DNA from: Salipiger mucosus DSM 16094
Lineage (GTDB): Bacteria > Pseudomonadota > Alphaproteobacteria > Rhodobacterales > Rhodobacteraceae
Length of the DNA stretch: 64,000 nucleotides
Reading direction: 5' to 3'
NCBI RefSeq assembly: GCF_000442255.1
Contig: NZ_KE557278.1
Coordinates: 162,467 to 226,466 of the forward strand
The notes beneath the pieces are model-generated. The model had not been told where the DNA came from. It saw only the letters and a program-made list of their open reading frames with translations, and ran no database searches. The position numbers were made by a program, and so were the translations under genes. This document shows positions 44,881 to 54,622 of this stretch, in pieces. Positions within the stretch are counted from its first letter, which is position 1. Each line of letters opens with the position of its first letter.

Positions 44881-45123
44881 TCAGCCGAGTTCCTCGGTCG
44901 GCGAGGCTTCGGCCTCCTCGTCGCGCAGGCGGTGGATATGGGCGATGAAGTAGCGCATGTGCGCGTTGTCCACCGTGCGCTGCGCCTCGGCCTTCCAGGC
45001 GTCGTGCGCACTCTGGTAGTCGGGGAACATGCCCACGATGTGGATGTCGTCGACGTTCTTGAATTCGGTCCGTTCGGGGGTGACGAGCTCGCCGCCGAAG
45101 ACGAGGTGAAGGCGTTGGGTCAT
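44881..45123 (-). CDS. DUF4170 family protein
   Basis: An 80-residue soluble protein (LHLVFGGELVTPERTEFKNV, HIVGMFPDYQSAHDAWKAEA) matching DUF4170, an alphaproteobacterial family almost always beside waaA/lpxK. The role is unknown; the position suggests lipopolysaccharide assembly. GGAG lies before the ATG. Confidence 0.9.
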   Translation of the reverse strand: MTQRLHLVFGGELVTPERTEFKNVDDIHIVGMFPDYQSAHDAWKAEAQRTVDNAHMRYFIAHIHRLRDEEAEASPTEELG

Positions 45124-45264
45124 TGCCGGCTCCTTTCACGCGCTTGTGTGCCGCAAACTACGGGCTGGACGGGGCGCGTCAAGCCACGCGCGATGGCTGC
45201 CCCGGGCGCCGGGCGCTTTCCAAAAACGCGTGCAAATCCTCTAAAGGAGATTTGGTTACCGTCC

Positions 45265-46047
45265 TCAGGTCTCGTGCGCCAGCCGGTCGATGATTTCCTC
45301 GTGCAGTGCCGGACCCGCCGCGATCATGCCGGCATGGCGCGGCATCGGTGCGTTGAACCGGATCGGCTGGCCCGCGCGGTCGGTCGCGAGACCGCCCGCC
45401 TCGGCCACGATCAGCGCTCCCGCGGCGATGTCCCACTCCCACGAGGGGCGGAGCGTGAGCATGGCATCATAGCGCCCCTCGGCCACCAGCCCCATGCGGT
45501 AGGCGATCGAGGGCCGGTGGCTGCGCTTCAACGCGGGGACCTCGCCGCGCCAGTGCTCGGGCGCCAGCGCGGGCCGGGTGGCCAGCACCTTGGCGGTCTC
45601 CAGCGCGCCGCCCGGCGTGACCGAGATGGGCGCGCCCTCGAGCCGGGCACCGTGGCCGGCCGCCGCGGTGTAGAGCTTGCCGCGCATCGGCAAGAAGATC
45701 ACTGCCGCCGTCACCTCGCCGCCGCGCGCCACGGCCAGCGAATGCGCCCAGGTGTCCTCGCCCTCGATGAAACTGCGGGTGCCGTCGATGGGATCGACGA
45801 TGAAGACATGCTCGGCCTCGAGCCGTGCCGCGTCGTCGGCGCTTTCCTCGCTCAGCCAGCCGTAGTCGGGCCGCGCCCCGCGCAGGATCTCCGACAGCAC
45901 GGCGTCCACGGCCATGTCGGCATCGGTCACCGGGCTGCCGTCCGCTGCCTTGTGGCGGATGTTCAGGGCGCCGCCGATGTAGGTGGTCGCGACCTCGGCC
46001 GCCGCCTGCGCGGCCTCTTCGAGCAGGGCGAGATCACGTTCCGGCAA
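45265..46047 (-). CDS. Inositol monophosphatase family protein (CysQ/IMPase-like)
   Basis: A 260-residue Mg-dependent phosphatase with GWLSEESADD, FIVDPIDGTRSFIEG (DPxDGT) and SWEWDIAAGALIVAEAGG. It is divergent enough from the SuhB at 10.7 kb to suggest another substrate such as 3'-phosphoadenosine 5'-phosphate. The start appears to be TTG at 46047, overlapping the pmbA stop by 14 bases; the next in-frame ATG would remove conserved residues. Confidence 0.88.
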   Translation of the reverse strand: MPERDLALLEEAAQAAAEVATTYIGGALNIRHKAADGSPVTDADMAVDAVLSEILRGARPDYGWLSEESADDAARLEAEHVFIVDPIDGTRSFIEGEDTWAHSLAVARGGEVTAAVIFLPMRGKLYTAAAGHGARLEGAPISVTPGGALETAKVLATRPALAPEHWRGEVPALKRSHRPSIAYRMGLVAEGRYDAMLTLRPSWEWDIAAGALIVAEAGGLATDRAGQPIRFNAPMPRHAGMIAAGPALHEEIIDRLAHET

Positions 46048-47380
46048 GCGTGAGCCCCTCGATGCGCAGCGACGGCACGATGCGGCTCAGCCAGGGTCGC
46101 GCGTCGTTGGCCGGTGTCATGCCAAGCAGCATGTCGCGCAGGTTGCCCGCGAGCGTCACGCCCGAGACCGGCCCGGTGATCTCGCCGTTCTCGACCCAGA
46201 GCCCGGCCGCGCCGCGCGAGTAGTCGCCGGTGTTGGGGTTGATGGTCGAGCCGATCATCGAGGTCACGATCAGACCGGTGCCCATCTCGGCGGCCAGCGC
46301 GTCGCGGCTCTGCGTGCCCTGCGTCAGCTCGAGGTTCCAGGCGCGCGGCGATGGCCCGGACGAAGGCCCGCGCGCGGCGTTCCCGGTCGGCTCCATGCCC
46401 AGCTTGCGCGCATTGGCGAGGTCGAGGGTAAAGCCCTTCAGCACGCCGTTCTCGACCACCGCGCGGCGCCGCGTCGGCAGGCCCTCGGCGTCGAAGGGGC
46501 GCGAGGCGGGCGCGCGCGCCCGGTGCGGATCCTCGATCAGCGACAGGCCCTCGGGCAGCACCTGCTCTCCCATCGCGTCGCGGAGCCAGGATGCACCACG
46601 CGCCACGGCCCCGCCGCTCGCGGCCGCCACGAGATGCCCGATCAGCGAGGCGGCGACGCGCTCGTCGAAGATCACCGGGTAGGCGCCGGTGCGCGGGCGG
46701 CTCGGGTTCAGCCGTCCCAGCGCCCGTTGGGCGGCAGTGCGGCCGATTTCCTCGGCGCTCCTCAGATCGGACTGGAAGACGCGGCTGTCGCCGTCGTGAT
46801 CGCGCTCCATGCCCAGTCCTTCGCCGGCGATGGCCACACAGGAGCGCCCGCGCGAGGTGCGCGCGTAGCCGCCCGAAAAGCCGTTGCTCGCCGAAAGATG
46901 CACCCGCTGAGCGCTGTAGCCGGCCGAGGCGGACTGCACCTGAGCGATGCCCTCGACCGCGAGCGCGGCCGCCTCGGCGGCGCGGGCATCGTCTTCCAGC
47001 GCGGCCGGCGCCGGTTCGGGCGCGGGATCGGCCATCTCGAGCGCCGCCGCATCCCAGTCGCGCGCGAGCTGCGCGGGGGCCGCGAGCCCGGCCCAGGGGT
47101 CCTCGGGCGCTTCGCGGGCCATGGCCACGGCCCGCTCCGCCATCGCGCTGATCGTCTCCGCCTTGGTGTCCGAAGCCGAGACAACCGCGCTGCGCTGCCC
47201 CACGAAGACCCGCAGGCCGATGTCGGTGCCCTCGGCCCGCTCGGCCTGTTCCAGCGCTCCCCCGCGCACGTCGATCGAAAGCGAGGTGCCGTCCATCGCG
47301 ATGGCATCGGCGCTGTCCGCGCCTGCCTTTGCGGCGGCGTCCAGCAGGGCATGGGTCAGGGTTTCGGGCGTCTGGGCCAT
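46034..47380 (-). CDS. pmbA: TldD/PmbA (TldE) family metalloprotease subunit
   Basis: A 448-residue protein of the PmbA/TldE type. It lacks the HExxxH zinc motif of TldD, carries family segments such as GLRVFVGQRSAVVSASD and MIGSTINPNTGDYSRGAAG, and has the C-terminal GVTLAGNLRDML. TldD/TldE heterodimers degrade unfolded peptides and process small antibiotic peptides. tldD is not in the window. It is first gene of the operon reaching lpxK. Confidence 0.93.
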   Translation of the reverse strand: MAQTPETLTHALLDAAAKAGADSADAIAMDGTSLSIDVRGGALEQAERAEGTDIGLRVFVGQRSAVVSASDTKAETISAMAERAVAMAREAPEDPWAGLAAPAQLARDWDAAALEMADPAPEPAPAALEDDARAAEAAALAVEGIAQVQSASAGYSAQRVHLSASNGFSGGYARTSRGRSCVAIAGEGLGMERDHDGDSRVFQSDLRSAEEIGRTAAQRALGRLNPSRPRTGAYPVIFDERVAASLIGHLVAAASGGAVARGASWLRDAMGEQVLPEGLSLIEDPHRARAPASRPFDAEGLPTRRRAVVENGVLKGFTLDLANARKLGMEPTGNAARGPSSGPSPRAWNLELTQGTQSRDALAAEMGTGLIVTSMIGSTINPNTGDYSRGAAGLWVENGEITGPVSGVTLAGNLRDMLLGMTPANDARPWLSRIVPSLRIEGLTLAGT

Positions 47381-47446
47381 GTCGTCTCCGGTTGCGGCGA
47401 TGTCAGGGAGGTAGGCCGTGCCGCGTCGCGGCGCAAGGCCGGGGGC

Positions 47447-48190
47447 TCAGCCGGCGGGTTCGACGACGCCGACCATGGGTCCCAGGTCGCGCCCGAAATC
47501 CGACCGGTTGATCCCGGGCGCATGCACGCGCGAGACGTTGCCGTCGAAGAACAGCGCATCGGGCAGGCCAAGCCCGTCGCGGAAGAGCCGGGCGAACTCG
47601 TGGAAGTTGACCGCGCTTTCCGAGATCGCGAAGACCGCCGTCGTCCCGTCCGCCGAGGTGCCCACGCCGTTGCGAACATAGCGCGAGTCGCTGTCGGCCA
47701 GGAACCTCGGGTGCAGCTCGCCATCGATGACCAGCATCGGCCCGGACTGCGTGGCAAAGGCGCAGTCCGGCCGGTCGCGGATGAAATCCCGCGTCTCGAT
47801 CACGTCGGCGCGCCCCTCGCGGATGCACAGCAGCCCGTTCGGGAGCAGCCCGAAATTCCCGGGCCCGGGGTTCGAGACCACGCCCATGACCTCGTTGCCC
47901 TGCTCGACGTAGTAGCCCACCGGCGCGCGGTCGGCGTGGTACATGCCGGCGTTCATGGCGAAGGCCAGCTGCTCGCCGGTTTCCCGCAGCGCCGCGTCGA
48001 GCGTGGCGAACTGGCCCCAGGGAGTGCCATCGCTGTCGTAGAGGAAGGTGCGCAGGTCCTCCTGCGCGGCATCCACGGTGCAGAGCGTGTAGCGCGTGCC
48101 GTCGAACTCCCGTGCCTCGCAGGTGACGGCCCCGGCGGCGTCGGCGCCGAAGGTCAGGCCGACCGCGGCCAGCGCGACGAGGCGGCGCAT
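47447..48190 (-). CDS. Exported phosphodiester glycosidase family protein (NAGPA/DUF2233)
   Basis: A 247-residue protein with a signal peptide (1-21) and a DUF2233/NAGPA domain: AFAMNAGMYHADRAPVGYYV, GPGNFGLLPNGLLCI, FATQSGPMLVIDGE and DALFFDGNVSRVHAP are its recurrent motifs. Members hydrolyse or bind sugar-phosphodiester links in the periplasm or wall. Substrate unknown. It starts four bases after the rbfA stop, so it is probably co-transcribed. Confidence 0.9.
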   Translation of the reverse strand: MRRLVALAAVGLTFGADAAGAVTCEAREFDGTRYTLCTVDAAQEDLRTFLYDSDGTPWGQFATLDAALRETGEQLAFAMNAGMYHADRAPVGYYVEQGNEVMGVVSNPGPGNFGLLPNGLLCIREGRADVIETRDFIRDRPDCAFATQSGPMLVIDGELHPRFLADSDSRYVRNGVGTSADGTTAVFAISESAVNFHEFARLFRDGLGLPDALFFDGNVSRVHAPGINRSDFGRDLGPMVGVVEPAG

Positions 48191-48194
48191 CGCC

Positions 48195-48590
48195 TCAGTC
48201 CTCGACGTCGCGGCGCACCGCATCCTGGGAGAACAGCCGCCGCGTCTCGTCGAGCCGGTCGAAGGTCTCGTCGAGGCGGAAGCGCAGCTCGGGCGCGAAC
48301 TTCAGCGTCAGTTCCTTCGAGACCGCGCGCCGCAGCTCGCTGCGGTTGCGATCGAGCAGCTCGAACATGTCGCCCTCGTGCTTGCCACCCAGCGGCACGA
48401 CGTAGGCGGTCGCGACCTTGAGATCGGGCGAGACGCGCACCTCGCCGACGGTGATCGACAGGCGGTTCAGCTCCGGGTCATGGATGTCGCCCCGCAACAG
48501 CACGTCCGAAAGCGTGCGGCGGATGAGTTCGCCCACGCGAAGCTGACGCTGGCTCGGCCCCGGGCCGTCGGTGAATCTGTTCTTGCCCAT
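48195..48590 (-). CDS. rbfA: Ribosome-binding factor A
   Basis: A 131-residue KH-like protein for 16S rRNA maturation. Features are QLRVGELIRRTLSDVLLRGD at the N terminus and VRVSPDLKVATAYVVPLGG, with the typical family length. truB does not follow it; the DUF2233 gene does. It is divergent from dapB across 84 bases. Confidence 0.95.
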   Translation of the reverse strand: MGKNRFTDGPGPSQRQLRVGELIRRTLSDVLLRGDIHDPELNRLSITVGEVRVSPDLKVATAYVVPLGGKHEGDMFELLDRNRSELRRAVSKELTLKFAPELRFRLDETFDRLDETRRLFSQDAVRRDVED

Positions 48591-48674
48591 GCCGCAGACT
48601 TAAGGCCTGTGCGCCCCTTTGCCAAGCGGCGCGCCGCGCGCTAAGCAGGCTCCGACACAAAGCAGGAGAGCGCA

Positions 48675-49490
48675 ATGACCGAGAGGCCCGGAGTGGTGGT
48701 CACGGGGGTGTCGGGCCGCATGGGCCGGATGCTCGCGGGCGAGGTGATGAAAAGCGACCGCCTCGAACTGGTCGGCGCGCTCGAACGCGCGGGCCACGAC
48801 TGGATCGGCCAGGACCTCGGCACGGCCATGGGTGGCGCGGAACTGGGCCTGACGGTCGAGGACGACGCGCTCGAGGCCTTTGCCCGCGCCCAGGCGGTGA
48901 TCGACTTCACGGCGCCCGCCGCCACCGTCGAATTCGCCGATCTCGCCGCCCAGGCCCGGGCGGTCCACGTCATCGGCACGACCGGCCTCTCCGAGGAGGA
49001 CCTGCACCGCATCCACGTCGCCGCGCGCCACGCGGTGATCGTGCGCGCCGGCAACATGAGCCTCGGCGTGAACCTGCTCACCCAGGTCACGCGGCAGGTC
49101 GCGGCGGCGCTCGATGCCGACTGGGACATCGAGATCATCGAATCACACCACAACCAGAAGGTCGACGCACCCTCGGGCACCGCGCTCATGCTGGGCGAGG
49201 CCGCCGCCGAGGGACGCGGCGTCAAGCTCGACGAGGTCTCCGACCGCGGCCGCGACGGCATCACCGGCAAGCGCGAGCCTGGCCACATCGGCTTTCACGC
49301 CATCCGCGGCGGCGACATCGTGGGCGAACACGAGGTGCTCTTCGCCACGGCGGGCGAGCGGATCAAGATCAGCCATATCGCCTCCGACCGCGCACTCTTT
49401 GCCAGGGGTGCGCTGAAGGCCGCGCTCTGGGGGCAGGACCAGCGCCCGGGCGAATACGACATGCTCGACGTCCTCGGCCTCAAGGACTGA
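48675..49490 (+). CDS. dapB: 4-hydroxy-tetrahydrodipicolinate reductase
   Basis: A 271-residue NAD(P)H reductase in the diaminopimelate/lysine pathway. An N-terminal Rossmann fold ([15 protein letters not shown]) is followed by a substrate domain with the His-containing [20 protein letters not shown]. Its partner dapA lies at 62.5 kb. AGGAGA precedes the ATG. Confidence 0.96.
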   Translation: MTERPGVVVTGVSGRMGRMLAGEVMKSDRLELVGALERAGHDWIGQDLGTAMGGAELGLTVEDDALEAFARAQAVIDFTAPAATVEFADLAAQARAVHVIGTTGLSEEDLHRIHVAARHAVIVRAGNMSLGVNLLTQVTRQVAAALDADWDIEIIESHHNQKVDAPSGTALMLGEAAAEGRGVKLDEVSDRGRDGITGKREPGHIGFHAIRGGDIVGEHEVLFATAGERIKISHIASDRALFARGALKAALWGQDQRPGEYDMLDVLGLKD

Positions 49491-49500
49491 CCGCCCCGCA

Positions 49501-49564
49501 GCATCTTCTGGCCGCAAATATCCCGGGAGAGTCGCGGCCTGCCGCGACCGGGGGCAGCGCCCCC
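49501..49564 (-). repeat. Dispersed intergenic repeat, copy D (reverse orientation)
   Basis: In reverse complement it reads hairpins GGGGC-GCT-GCCCC and GTCGCGGCA-like, then CTCCCGGGATATTTGCGGCCAGAAGATGC, matching copies B and C. It lies between the convergent dapB and DUF1674 genes. Confidence 0.78.
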
Positions 49565-49567
49565 GCC

Positions 49568-49588
49568 GGTCCGGGCGACGCCCGGACC
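49568..49588. terminator. Hairpin between dapB and DUF1674 gene
   Basis: GGTCCGGG/CCCGGACC stem with a 5-base loop in the convergent gap; likely bidirectional, though T tracts are short. Confidence 0.5.
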
Positions 49589-49623
49589 GCAACTTTCTCA
49601 AGAGAACATTCTCGCGCCGCCGA

Positions 49624-49806
49624 TCAGAAATCGATGGCGAGGCCCTTTTTCTCCCAGTCGCCGTAGCGCGCCGGGTCGAGGCCGTCGCGGCCGCCCAGTT
49701 CCACGGGCCGCGCCGCCTCGGCCGCCTCCATTGCCTTGCGCCGCTCGGCCGCCTCGGCAAGGGCGCGCTGCGCGGCGGGGGGAAGCTCTTTGTCGGTGTC
49801 GCTCAT
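49624..49806 (-). CDS. DUF1674 protein, succinate dehydrogenase assembly factor 4-like
   Basis: A 60-residue protein with the conserved C-terminal motif of DUF1674/SDHAF4: ELGGRDGLDPARYGDWEKKG followed by AIDF. The mitochondrial homologue protects flavinylated SdhA during complex II assembly; bacterial function is inferred from this. It complements sdhE at 6.3 kb. It converges with dapB and is divergent from rsmB. Confidence 0.92.
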   Translation of the reverse strand: MSDTDKELPPAAQRALAEAAERRKAMEAAEAARPVELGGRDGLDPARYGDWEKKGLAIDF

Positions 49807-49876
49807 GTGCGGTTCCTTCCTCGCGTGCCCCTTGATATACGCCCGCGCATCCCGCCCTCAACCCCCGGAGACCGCC

Positions 49877-51139
49877 ATGCCACAGCCCACCACCGCCCGC
49901 GCGCAGGCCGTGGCCCTTCTCGGGCAGGTCCTGGGGCAGGGACGGCTGATGTCCGAGGCCATGACCGGCCCCGCCTGGGAGCGCCTCGCGCCGCCCGACC
50001 GGGCCGCCGCGCAGCGGCTCGCGACCGAGGTGCTGCGCAACCTCGACCGCTGCGACCGCGTGCTGCGGCCGCACCTGCGCAAGGCGCCGCCGGCACTGGT
50101 GCGCAACGTGCTTCGGCTGGGCACATGGGAACTCTGCACCGGCGGCGCGGCGCATGGAGTCGTGAACGAGTGCGTCCAGATCGTTTCCGCCGACCGCCGC
50201 GCCAACAGCATGAAGGGCCTCGTCAATGCCGTTTTGCGCCGCGTGGCCGAGGAGGGGCCCGCGCAATGGGCCAAGCTGCGCGTGCCGCGCCTGCCGCGCT
50301 GGCTGCGCGACCCGCTGTCGGCCGCCTGGGGGCGCGAGGCCGTCACCGCCATGGAGGCCGCGCATCTCGCGGGAGCACCGCTCGACCTGACGGCGCGCAG
50401 CGATCCTCAGGCGCTCGCCGCACGGCTCGAGGGCGAGCTTTTGCCCACGGGCTCGGTCCGGCTGCAGGAGGCAGGACAGGTCTCGGCCCTGCCGGGCTAT
50501 GCCGAGGGCGACTGGTGGGTGCAGGACGCCGCCGCCGCGATGCCGGCGCGGCTGCTTGGCGAGGTGACGGGCCTGCGCGTGCTCGACCTCTGCGCCGCTC
50601 CGGGCGGCAAGACGCTGCAGCTTGCCGCCGCGGGCGCCAGGGTCACCGCGCTCGACATCTCCGATGCGCGCCTCGCGCGGCTGCGGCAGAACCTCGAGCG
50701 CACGGGGCTCTCGGCAGAGATCGTGACCGGCGACGCGCTGGAGCATACCGGCAACTACGACGTGATCCTGCTCGACGCGCCCTGTTCCGCCACCGGCACG
50801 ATCCGCCGTCACCCCGACCTGCCGCACGCCCGGCAGGGCGAGGGCATCTCGGAACTCATCGAGCTTCAGGCGGCCATGATCGATCACGCCCTCGGTCTGC
50901 TCGCCCCCGGCGGGAGGCTCGTCTTCTGCACCTGCTCGCTCATTCCCGACGAGGGCGAGTGCCAGGTCGAGGAGGCGCTGGCGCGTCACCCGGGCCTCGC
51001 GGTGCAACAGCCCGGGGCGGACTGGATCGAGCCCCACTGGCGCAGCGAGGAGGGCGGCTTGCGCCTGCGGCCCGATTTCTGGGCGGAGCGCGGCGGAATG
51101 GACGGGTTTTACATGGCCGTGCTCGTCAAACCGGCCTGA
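49877..51139 (+). CDS. rsmB: 16S rRNA (cytosine-C5)-methyltransferase, RsmB/Sun family
   Basis: A 420-residue protein with an N-terminal NusB-like RNA-binding domain (about 1-135) and a C-terminal Rossmann methyltransferase domain: LDLCAAPGGKTLQLAA (SAM), ILLDAPCSATGTIRRHPD (PC catalytic loop) and FCTCSLIPDEGE (second Cys). It methylates C967 of 16S rRNA in E. coli. GGAGACC lies before the ATG at 49877. rsmB, the heparinase-like gene and purH run in one direction. Confidence 0.93.
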   Translation: MPQPTTARAQAVALLGQVLGQGRLMSEAMTGPAWERLAPPDRAAAQRLATEVLRNLDRCDRVLRPHLRKAPPALVRNVLRLGTWELCTGGAAHGVVNECVQIVSADRRANSMKGLVNAVLRRVAEEGPAQWAKLRVPRLPRWLRDPLSAAWGREAVTAMEAAHLAGAPLDLTARSDPQALAARLEGELLPTGSVRLQEAGQVSALPGYAEGDWWVQDAAAAMPARLLGEVTGLRVLDLCAAPGGKTLQLAAAGARVTALDISDARLARLRQNLERTGLSAEIVTGDALEHTGNYDVILLDAPCSATGTIRRHPDLPHARQGEGISELIELQAAMIDHALGLLAPGGRLVFCTCSLIPDEGECQVEEALARHPGLAVQQPGADWIEPHWRSEEGGLRLRPDFWAERGGMDGFYMAVLVKPA

Positions 51140-51246
51140 GACACGCCGCGCCCGGCATTCCAAGGTGACTCGGGCCCGCACGCGCGGTATCGTGCCGCAA
51201 AGGCTTTACAACGCGCCGGATGCGAACCGGGCGAGAGGCAGAGCGG

Positions 51247-52995
51247 ATGTCGGAACGGGTCACATGGCCGGCCGCGGCGACGCGGTGTCTCAATCGCGTG
51301 CACGCGCGGCTGGCGGCGCGCGCGCGTCCCGTCACCGCCTTCGTCTCGCAGCCCGAACCTCGCTCGACCGGCTCGGTCGCGCGGGGGCGCCAGCTTTGCG
51401 CCGGTAACCTCATGTTCGCCGGGCATCTCGTCGAGGCGCCCGATGTCATGATCTGGGACATCGACCCGCCCTCGGCCACATGGGAGGCCGAGATCCACGG
51501 CTTCGGCTGGCTCGACGACCTCGCCGCCGTGGGGGATGCCCCGGCGCGCGCCCTGGCGCAGCGCTGGCTCTGGGGTTGGATCGAGCGACACGGCGCCGGT
51601 CGCGGCCGCGGCTGGGTGCCCGAACTGGCCGGACGCCGCCTGATCCGCTGGATTCATCACGCCATTTTCCTGCTGCGCGGTATCGACCGCGACCGCTCGG
51701 ATGCCTTCTACCGCGCGCTCGGCGCGCAGACGCTGTTCCTCGCGCGCCGCGGCGCGGCGGCCCCGCCCGGCTTGCCGCGCTTCGAGGCCCTGACCGGGCT
51801 CATCTACGCCAGCCTCTCGCTGCAGGGCATGGAGCGCCTGACCGCCCCTGGCGAAGGCGCGCTCGAGGCGGAGTGCACCCGGCAGGTAGACGCGCAGGGC
51901 GGCATCCCGACGCGCAACCCCGAGGAACTGCTCGAGGTCTTCACTCTGCTGACCTGGACTGCCGCCGCGCTCGAAGAGGCGGGGCACGAGTGCGGCCCGG
52001 AACTGCAGAAGGCCATGGCGCGCATCGCCCCGACGCTGCGCCGCCTGCGTCACGCCGACGGCGCGCTCGCGCGGTTCCAGGGCGGCGGGCGCGGGCTCGA
52101 GGGGCGGCTCGACCAGGCACTTGCCGTCGCCGGCGTGAAGCGGCGCCCCTCCGAGGGGCTCGCCATGGGCTATGCCAGGCTGGCCGCCGGGCGCACGACC
52201 GTCCTGATCGACGCCGCTTCGCCGCCGGAGGGGCGGGCCTCGATCGATGCCCATGCCTCCACGCTCGCCTTCGAACTGACCTCGGGCCGGCGCCCGCTGA
52301 TCGTGAGTTGCGGCTCGGGCGCCACCTTCGGCGAGGACTGGCGCCGCGCGGGTCGCGCCACGCCCAGTCATTCGACGCTCTGCCTCGACGGCTACTCCAG
52401 CGCCCGTCTCGGCCCGCCGACCTGGATCGGCGGCGTGGAGCACGAACTGCTCGAGGATCTGCCGCACAGGGTGCCGGTGGAACTGACGACCACCGCGACC
52501 GGCCAGCGCTTCGAGGGCGGGCACGACGGGTTCGTGTCGACCCACGGGCTGACCCATGCCCGCACGCTGGAACTGGCGCAGGACGGGCGTGGCCTCTCGG
52601 GCGAGGACGTGCTCGTCACGCTGACCGAGGCCGACAAGCGGCTCTTCGACCGGCGGCTGGATTCGGTCCGTCTTTCGGGGCTGCCCTGGCAGATCCGCTT
52701 CCACCTGCACCCCGAGGTCGAGGCCGAGATCGACATGGGCGGGTCGGCGGTGTCGCTGTCGCTGCGATCGGGCGAGGTCTGGGTCTTCCGCTGCGATGCG
52801 GAGCCCGACCTGACGGTCGAGCCCTCGGTCTACCTCGAAAAGGGACGGCTGCGGCCACGCGCCGCCAAACAGGTCGTTTTATCCGGTCGCGCGATGGAGT
52901 ATGCGACGCGCATCCGCTGGAGCCTGGCCAAGGCGCAGGACACCGCCGTCGCGGTGCGAGACGTCGAGCCGGCCGAGGTAGAACTGACCGATTGA
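51247..52995 (+). CDS. Heparinase II/III family protein
   Basis: A 582-residue protein: an N-terminal alpha/alpha toroid (about 50-330, WIERHGAGRGRGWVPELAGR, RLIRWIHHAIFLLRG) and a C-terminal beta-sheet domain of the Hepar_II_III type (about 330-560, ASTLAFELTSGRRPLIVSCG, FEGGHDGFVSTHGLTHARTL). No signal peptide is seen, which is unusual for a polysaccharide lyase, so the substrate is doubtful. The gene is regularly found between rsmB and purH in alphaproteobacteria. Start 51247 has AGAGG upstream; 51220 is possible. Confidence 0.87.
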   Translation: MSERVTWPAAATRCLNRVHARLAARARPVTAFVSQPEPRSTGSVARGRQLCAGNLMFAGHLVEAPDVMIWDIDPPSATWEAEIHGFGWLDDLAAVGDAPARALAQRWLWGWIERHGAGRGRGWVPELAGRRLIRWIHHAIFLLRGIDRDRSDAFYRALGAQTLFLARRGAAAPPGLPRFEALTGLIYASLSLQGMERLTAPGEGALEAECTRQVDAQGGIPTRNPEELLEVFTLLTWTAAALEEAGHECGPELQKAMARIAPTLRRLRHADGALARFQGGGRGLEGRLDQALAVAGVKRRPSEGLAMGYARLAAGRTTVLIDAASPPEGRASIDAHASTLAFELTSGRRPLIVSCGSGATFGEDWRRAGRATPSHSTLCLDGYSSARLGPPTWIGGVEHELLEDLPHRVPVELTTTATGQRFEGGHDGFVSTHGLTHARTLELAQDGRGLSGEDVLVTLTEADKRLFDRRLDSVRLSGLPWQIRFHLHPEVEAEIDMGGSAVSLSLRSGEVWVFRCDAEPDLTVEPSVYLEKGRLRPRAAKQVVLSGRAMEYATRIRWSLAKAQDTAVAVRDVEPAEVELTD

Positions 52996-53016
52996 ACCAT
53001 CCGGGACCCGAACCTC

Positions 53017-54606
53017 ATGTCTGACCTGCACCCCGTCCGCCGCGCCCTGCTTTCCGTATCCGACAAGACCGGCCTGATCGAGCTGGGCGAGGCGCTGGCC
53101 GCGCGCGGTGTCGATCTGCTCTCGACCGGCGGCTCCGCCAAGGCGCTGCGCGAGGCGGGCCTGACCGTGCGCGACGTGGCCGAGGTGACTGAATTCCCCG
53201 AGATGATGGACGGCCGGGTCAAGACGCTGCACCCGCGCATCCACGGCGGCCTTCTGGCGCTGCGTGACGCGCCCGAGCACACCGCCGCGATGGAGACCCA
53301 CGGCATCCCCGGCATCGACCTGCTGGTCGTGAACCTCTACCCCTTCGAGGAAACCGTCGCCAAGGGCGCCGACTACGACACCTGCATCGAGAACATCGAC
53401 ATCGGCGGTCCGGCCATGATCCGCGCCGCCGCAAAGAACCACGGCTTCGTGAGCGTCGTGACCGACGTGGCCGACTACCCGGCGCTTCTGTCCGAACTCG
53501 AGGCGAACGACGGCGCCACCACCTATGCCTTCCGCCAGAAGCTGGCGCAGGTGGCCTATGCCCGCACCGGCGCCTACGACGCCGCCGTCTCGACCTGGAT
53601 GGCCGGCGCGCTGGGCGACAATACCCCCCGCCGCCGGGTCTTTGCCGGCACCCTCGCGCAGGACCTGCGCTACGGCGAGAACCCGCACCAGGCCGCCGCC
53701 TTCTACCGCGACGGCTCGGGCCGGCCCGGGGTCGCCACGGCGACCCAGCACCAGGGCAAGGAACTCAGCTACAACAACATCAACGACACCGACGCCGCCT
53801 TCGAGCTGGTCTCGGAATTCCTGCCCGGCGACGGCCCGGCCTGCGCCATCATCAAGCACGCCAATCCCTGCGGCGTGGCCAAGGGCTCGACGCTGACCGA
53901 GGCCTACCGCAAGGCCTTCGACTGCGACCGCACCTCGGCCTTCGGCGGCATCGTGGCGCTGAACATGAAGCTCGACGTCGAGACCGCGCAGGCGATCTCG
54001 GAGATCTTCACCGAGGTCGTCATCGCGCCGGGCGCCGACGATGCCGCGCGTGAGGTCTTCGCCAGGAAGAAGAACCTGCGCCTGCTGACCACCGACGGGC
54101 TCGCCAATGCCGCCGAGCCGGGCGTGGCTTTCCGGCAGGTCTCGGGCGGGATCCTCGTGCAGGACAAGGACAACGGCCGCATCACGGCCGATGACCTCAA
54201 GGTCGTGACCAAGCGCCAGCCGACCGAGGCCGAGATCGCCGACCTGCTCTTCGCCTGGACGGTGGCCAAGCACGTCAAGTCGAACGCCATCGTCTACGTC
54301 AAGGACGGCGCGACCGTCGGCGTCGGCGCCGGCCAGATGAGCCGCGTCGATTCGGCGATGATCGCCGCGAAGAAGTCCGAGCGCATGGCCGAGGCGCTGG
54401 GCCTCGACGCGCCGCTCACCAAGGGATCGGCGGTGGCTTCCGACGCCTTCTTCCCCTTCCCGGACGGGCTGATGGAGGCCGCGGCGGCCGGCGCCACCAC
54501 CGTGATCCAGCCCGGTGGCTCGATGCGCGACAACGAGGTCATCGCGGCCGCCGACGAGGCCGGGCTTGCCATGGTCTTCACCGGAATGCGCCACTTCCGC
54601 CACTGA
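53017..54606 (+). CDS. purH: Bifunctional AICAR formyltransferase / IMP cyclohydrolase
   Basis: A 529-residue enzyme for the last two purine steps. The N-terminal IMP cyclohydrolase domain (1-200) has [17 protein letters not shown] and [14 protein letters not shown]. The formyltransferase domain (200-529) has the conserved [12 protein letters not shown] and [11 protein letters not shown] segments. It starts 21 bases after the heparinase-like gene. Confidence 0.97.
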   Translation: MSDLHPVRRALLSVSDKTGLIELGEALAARGVDLLSTGGSAKALREAGLTVRDVAEVTEFPEMMDGRVKTLHPRIHGGLLALRDAPEHTAAMETHGIPGIDLLVVNLYPFEETVAKGADYDTCIENIDIGGPAMIRAAAKNHGFVSVVTDVADYPALLSELEANDGATTYAFRQKLAQVAYARTGAYDAAVSTWMAGALGDNTPRRRVFAGTLAQDLRYGENPHQAAAFYRDGSGRPGVATATQHQGKELSYNNINDTDAAFELVSEFLPGDGPACAIIKHANPCGVAKGSTLTEAYRKAFDCDRTSAFGGIVALNMKLDVETAQAISEIFTEVVIAPGADDAAREVFARKKNLRLLTTDGLANAAEPGVAFRQVSGGILVQDKDNGRITADDLKVVTKRQPTEAEIADLLFAWTVAKHVKSNAIVYVKDGATVGVGAGQMSRVDSAMIAAKKSERMAEALGLDAPLTKGSAVASDAFFPFPDGLMEAAAAGATTVIQPGGSMRDNEVIAAADEAGLAMVFTGMRHFRH

Positions 54607-54622
54607 ACCGAAAGGGGGCGCC

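Noticed and set aside
45983-48421. An 812-codon plus-strand frame opposite pmbA, the DUF2233 gene and rbfA
   Set aside because: It is antisense to three recognisable genes and has no ribosome-binding site or domain.
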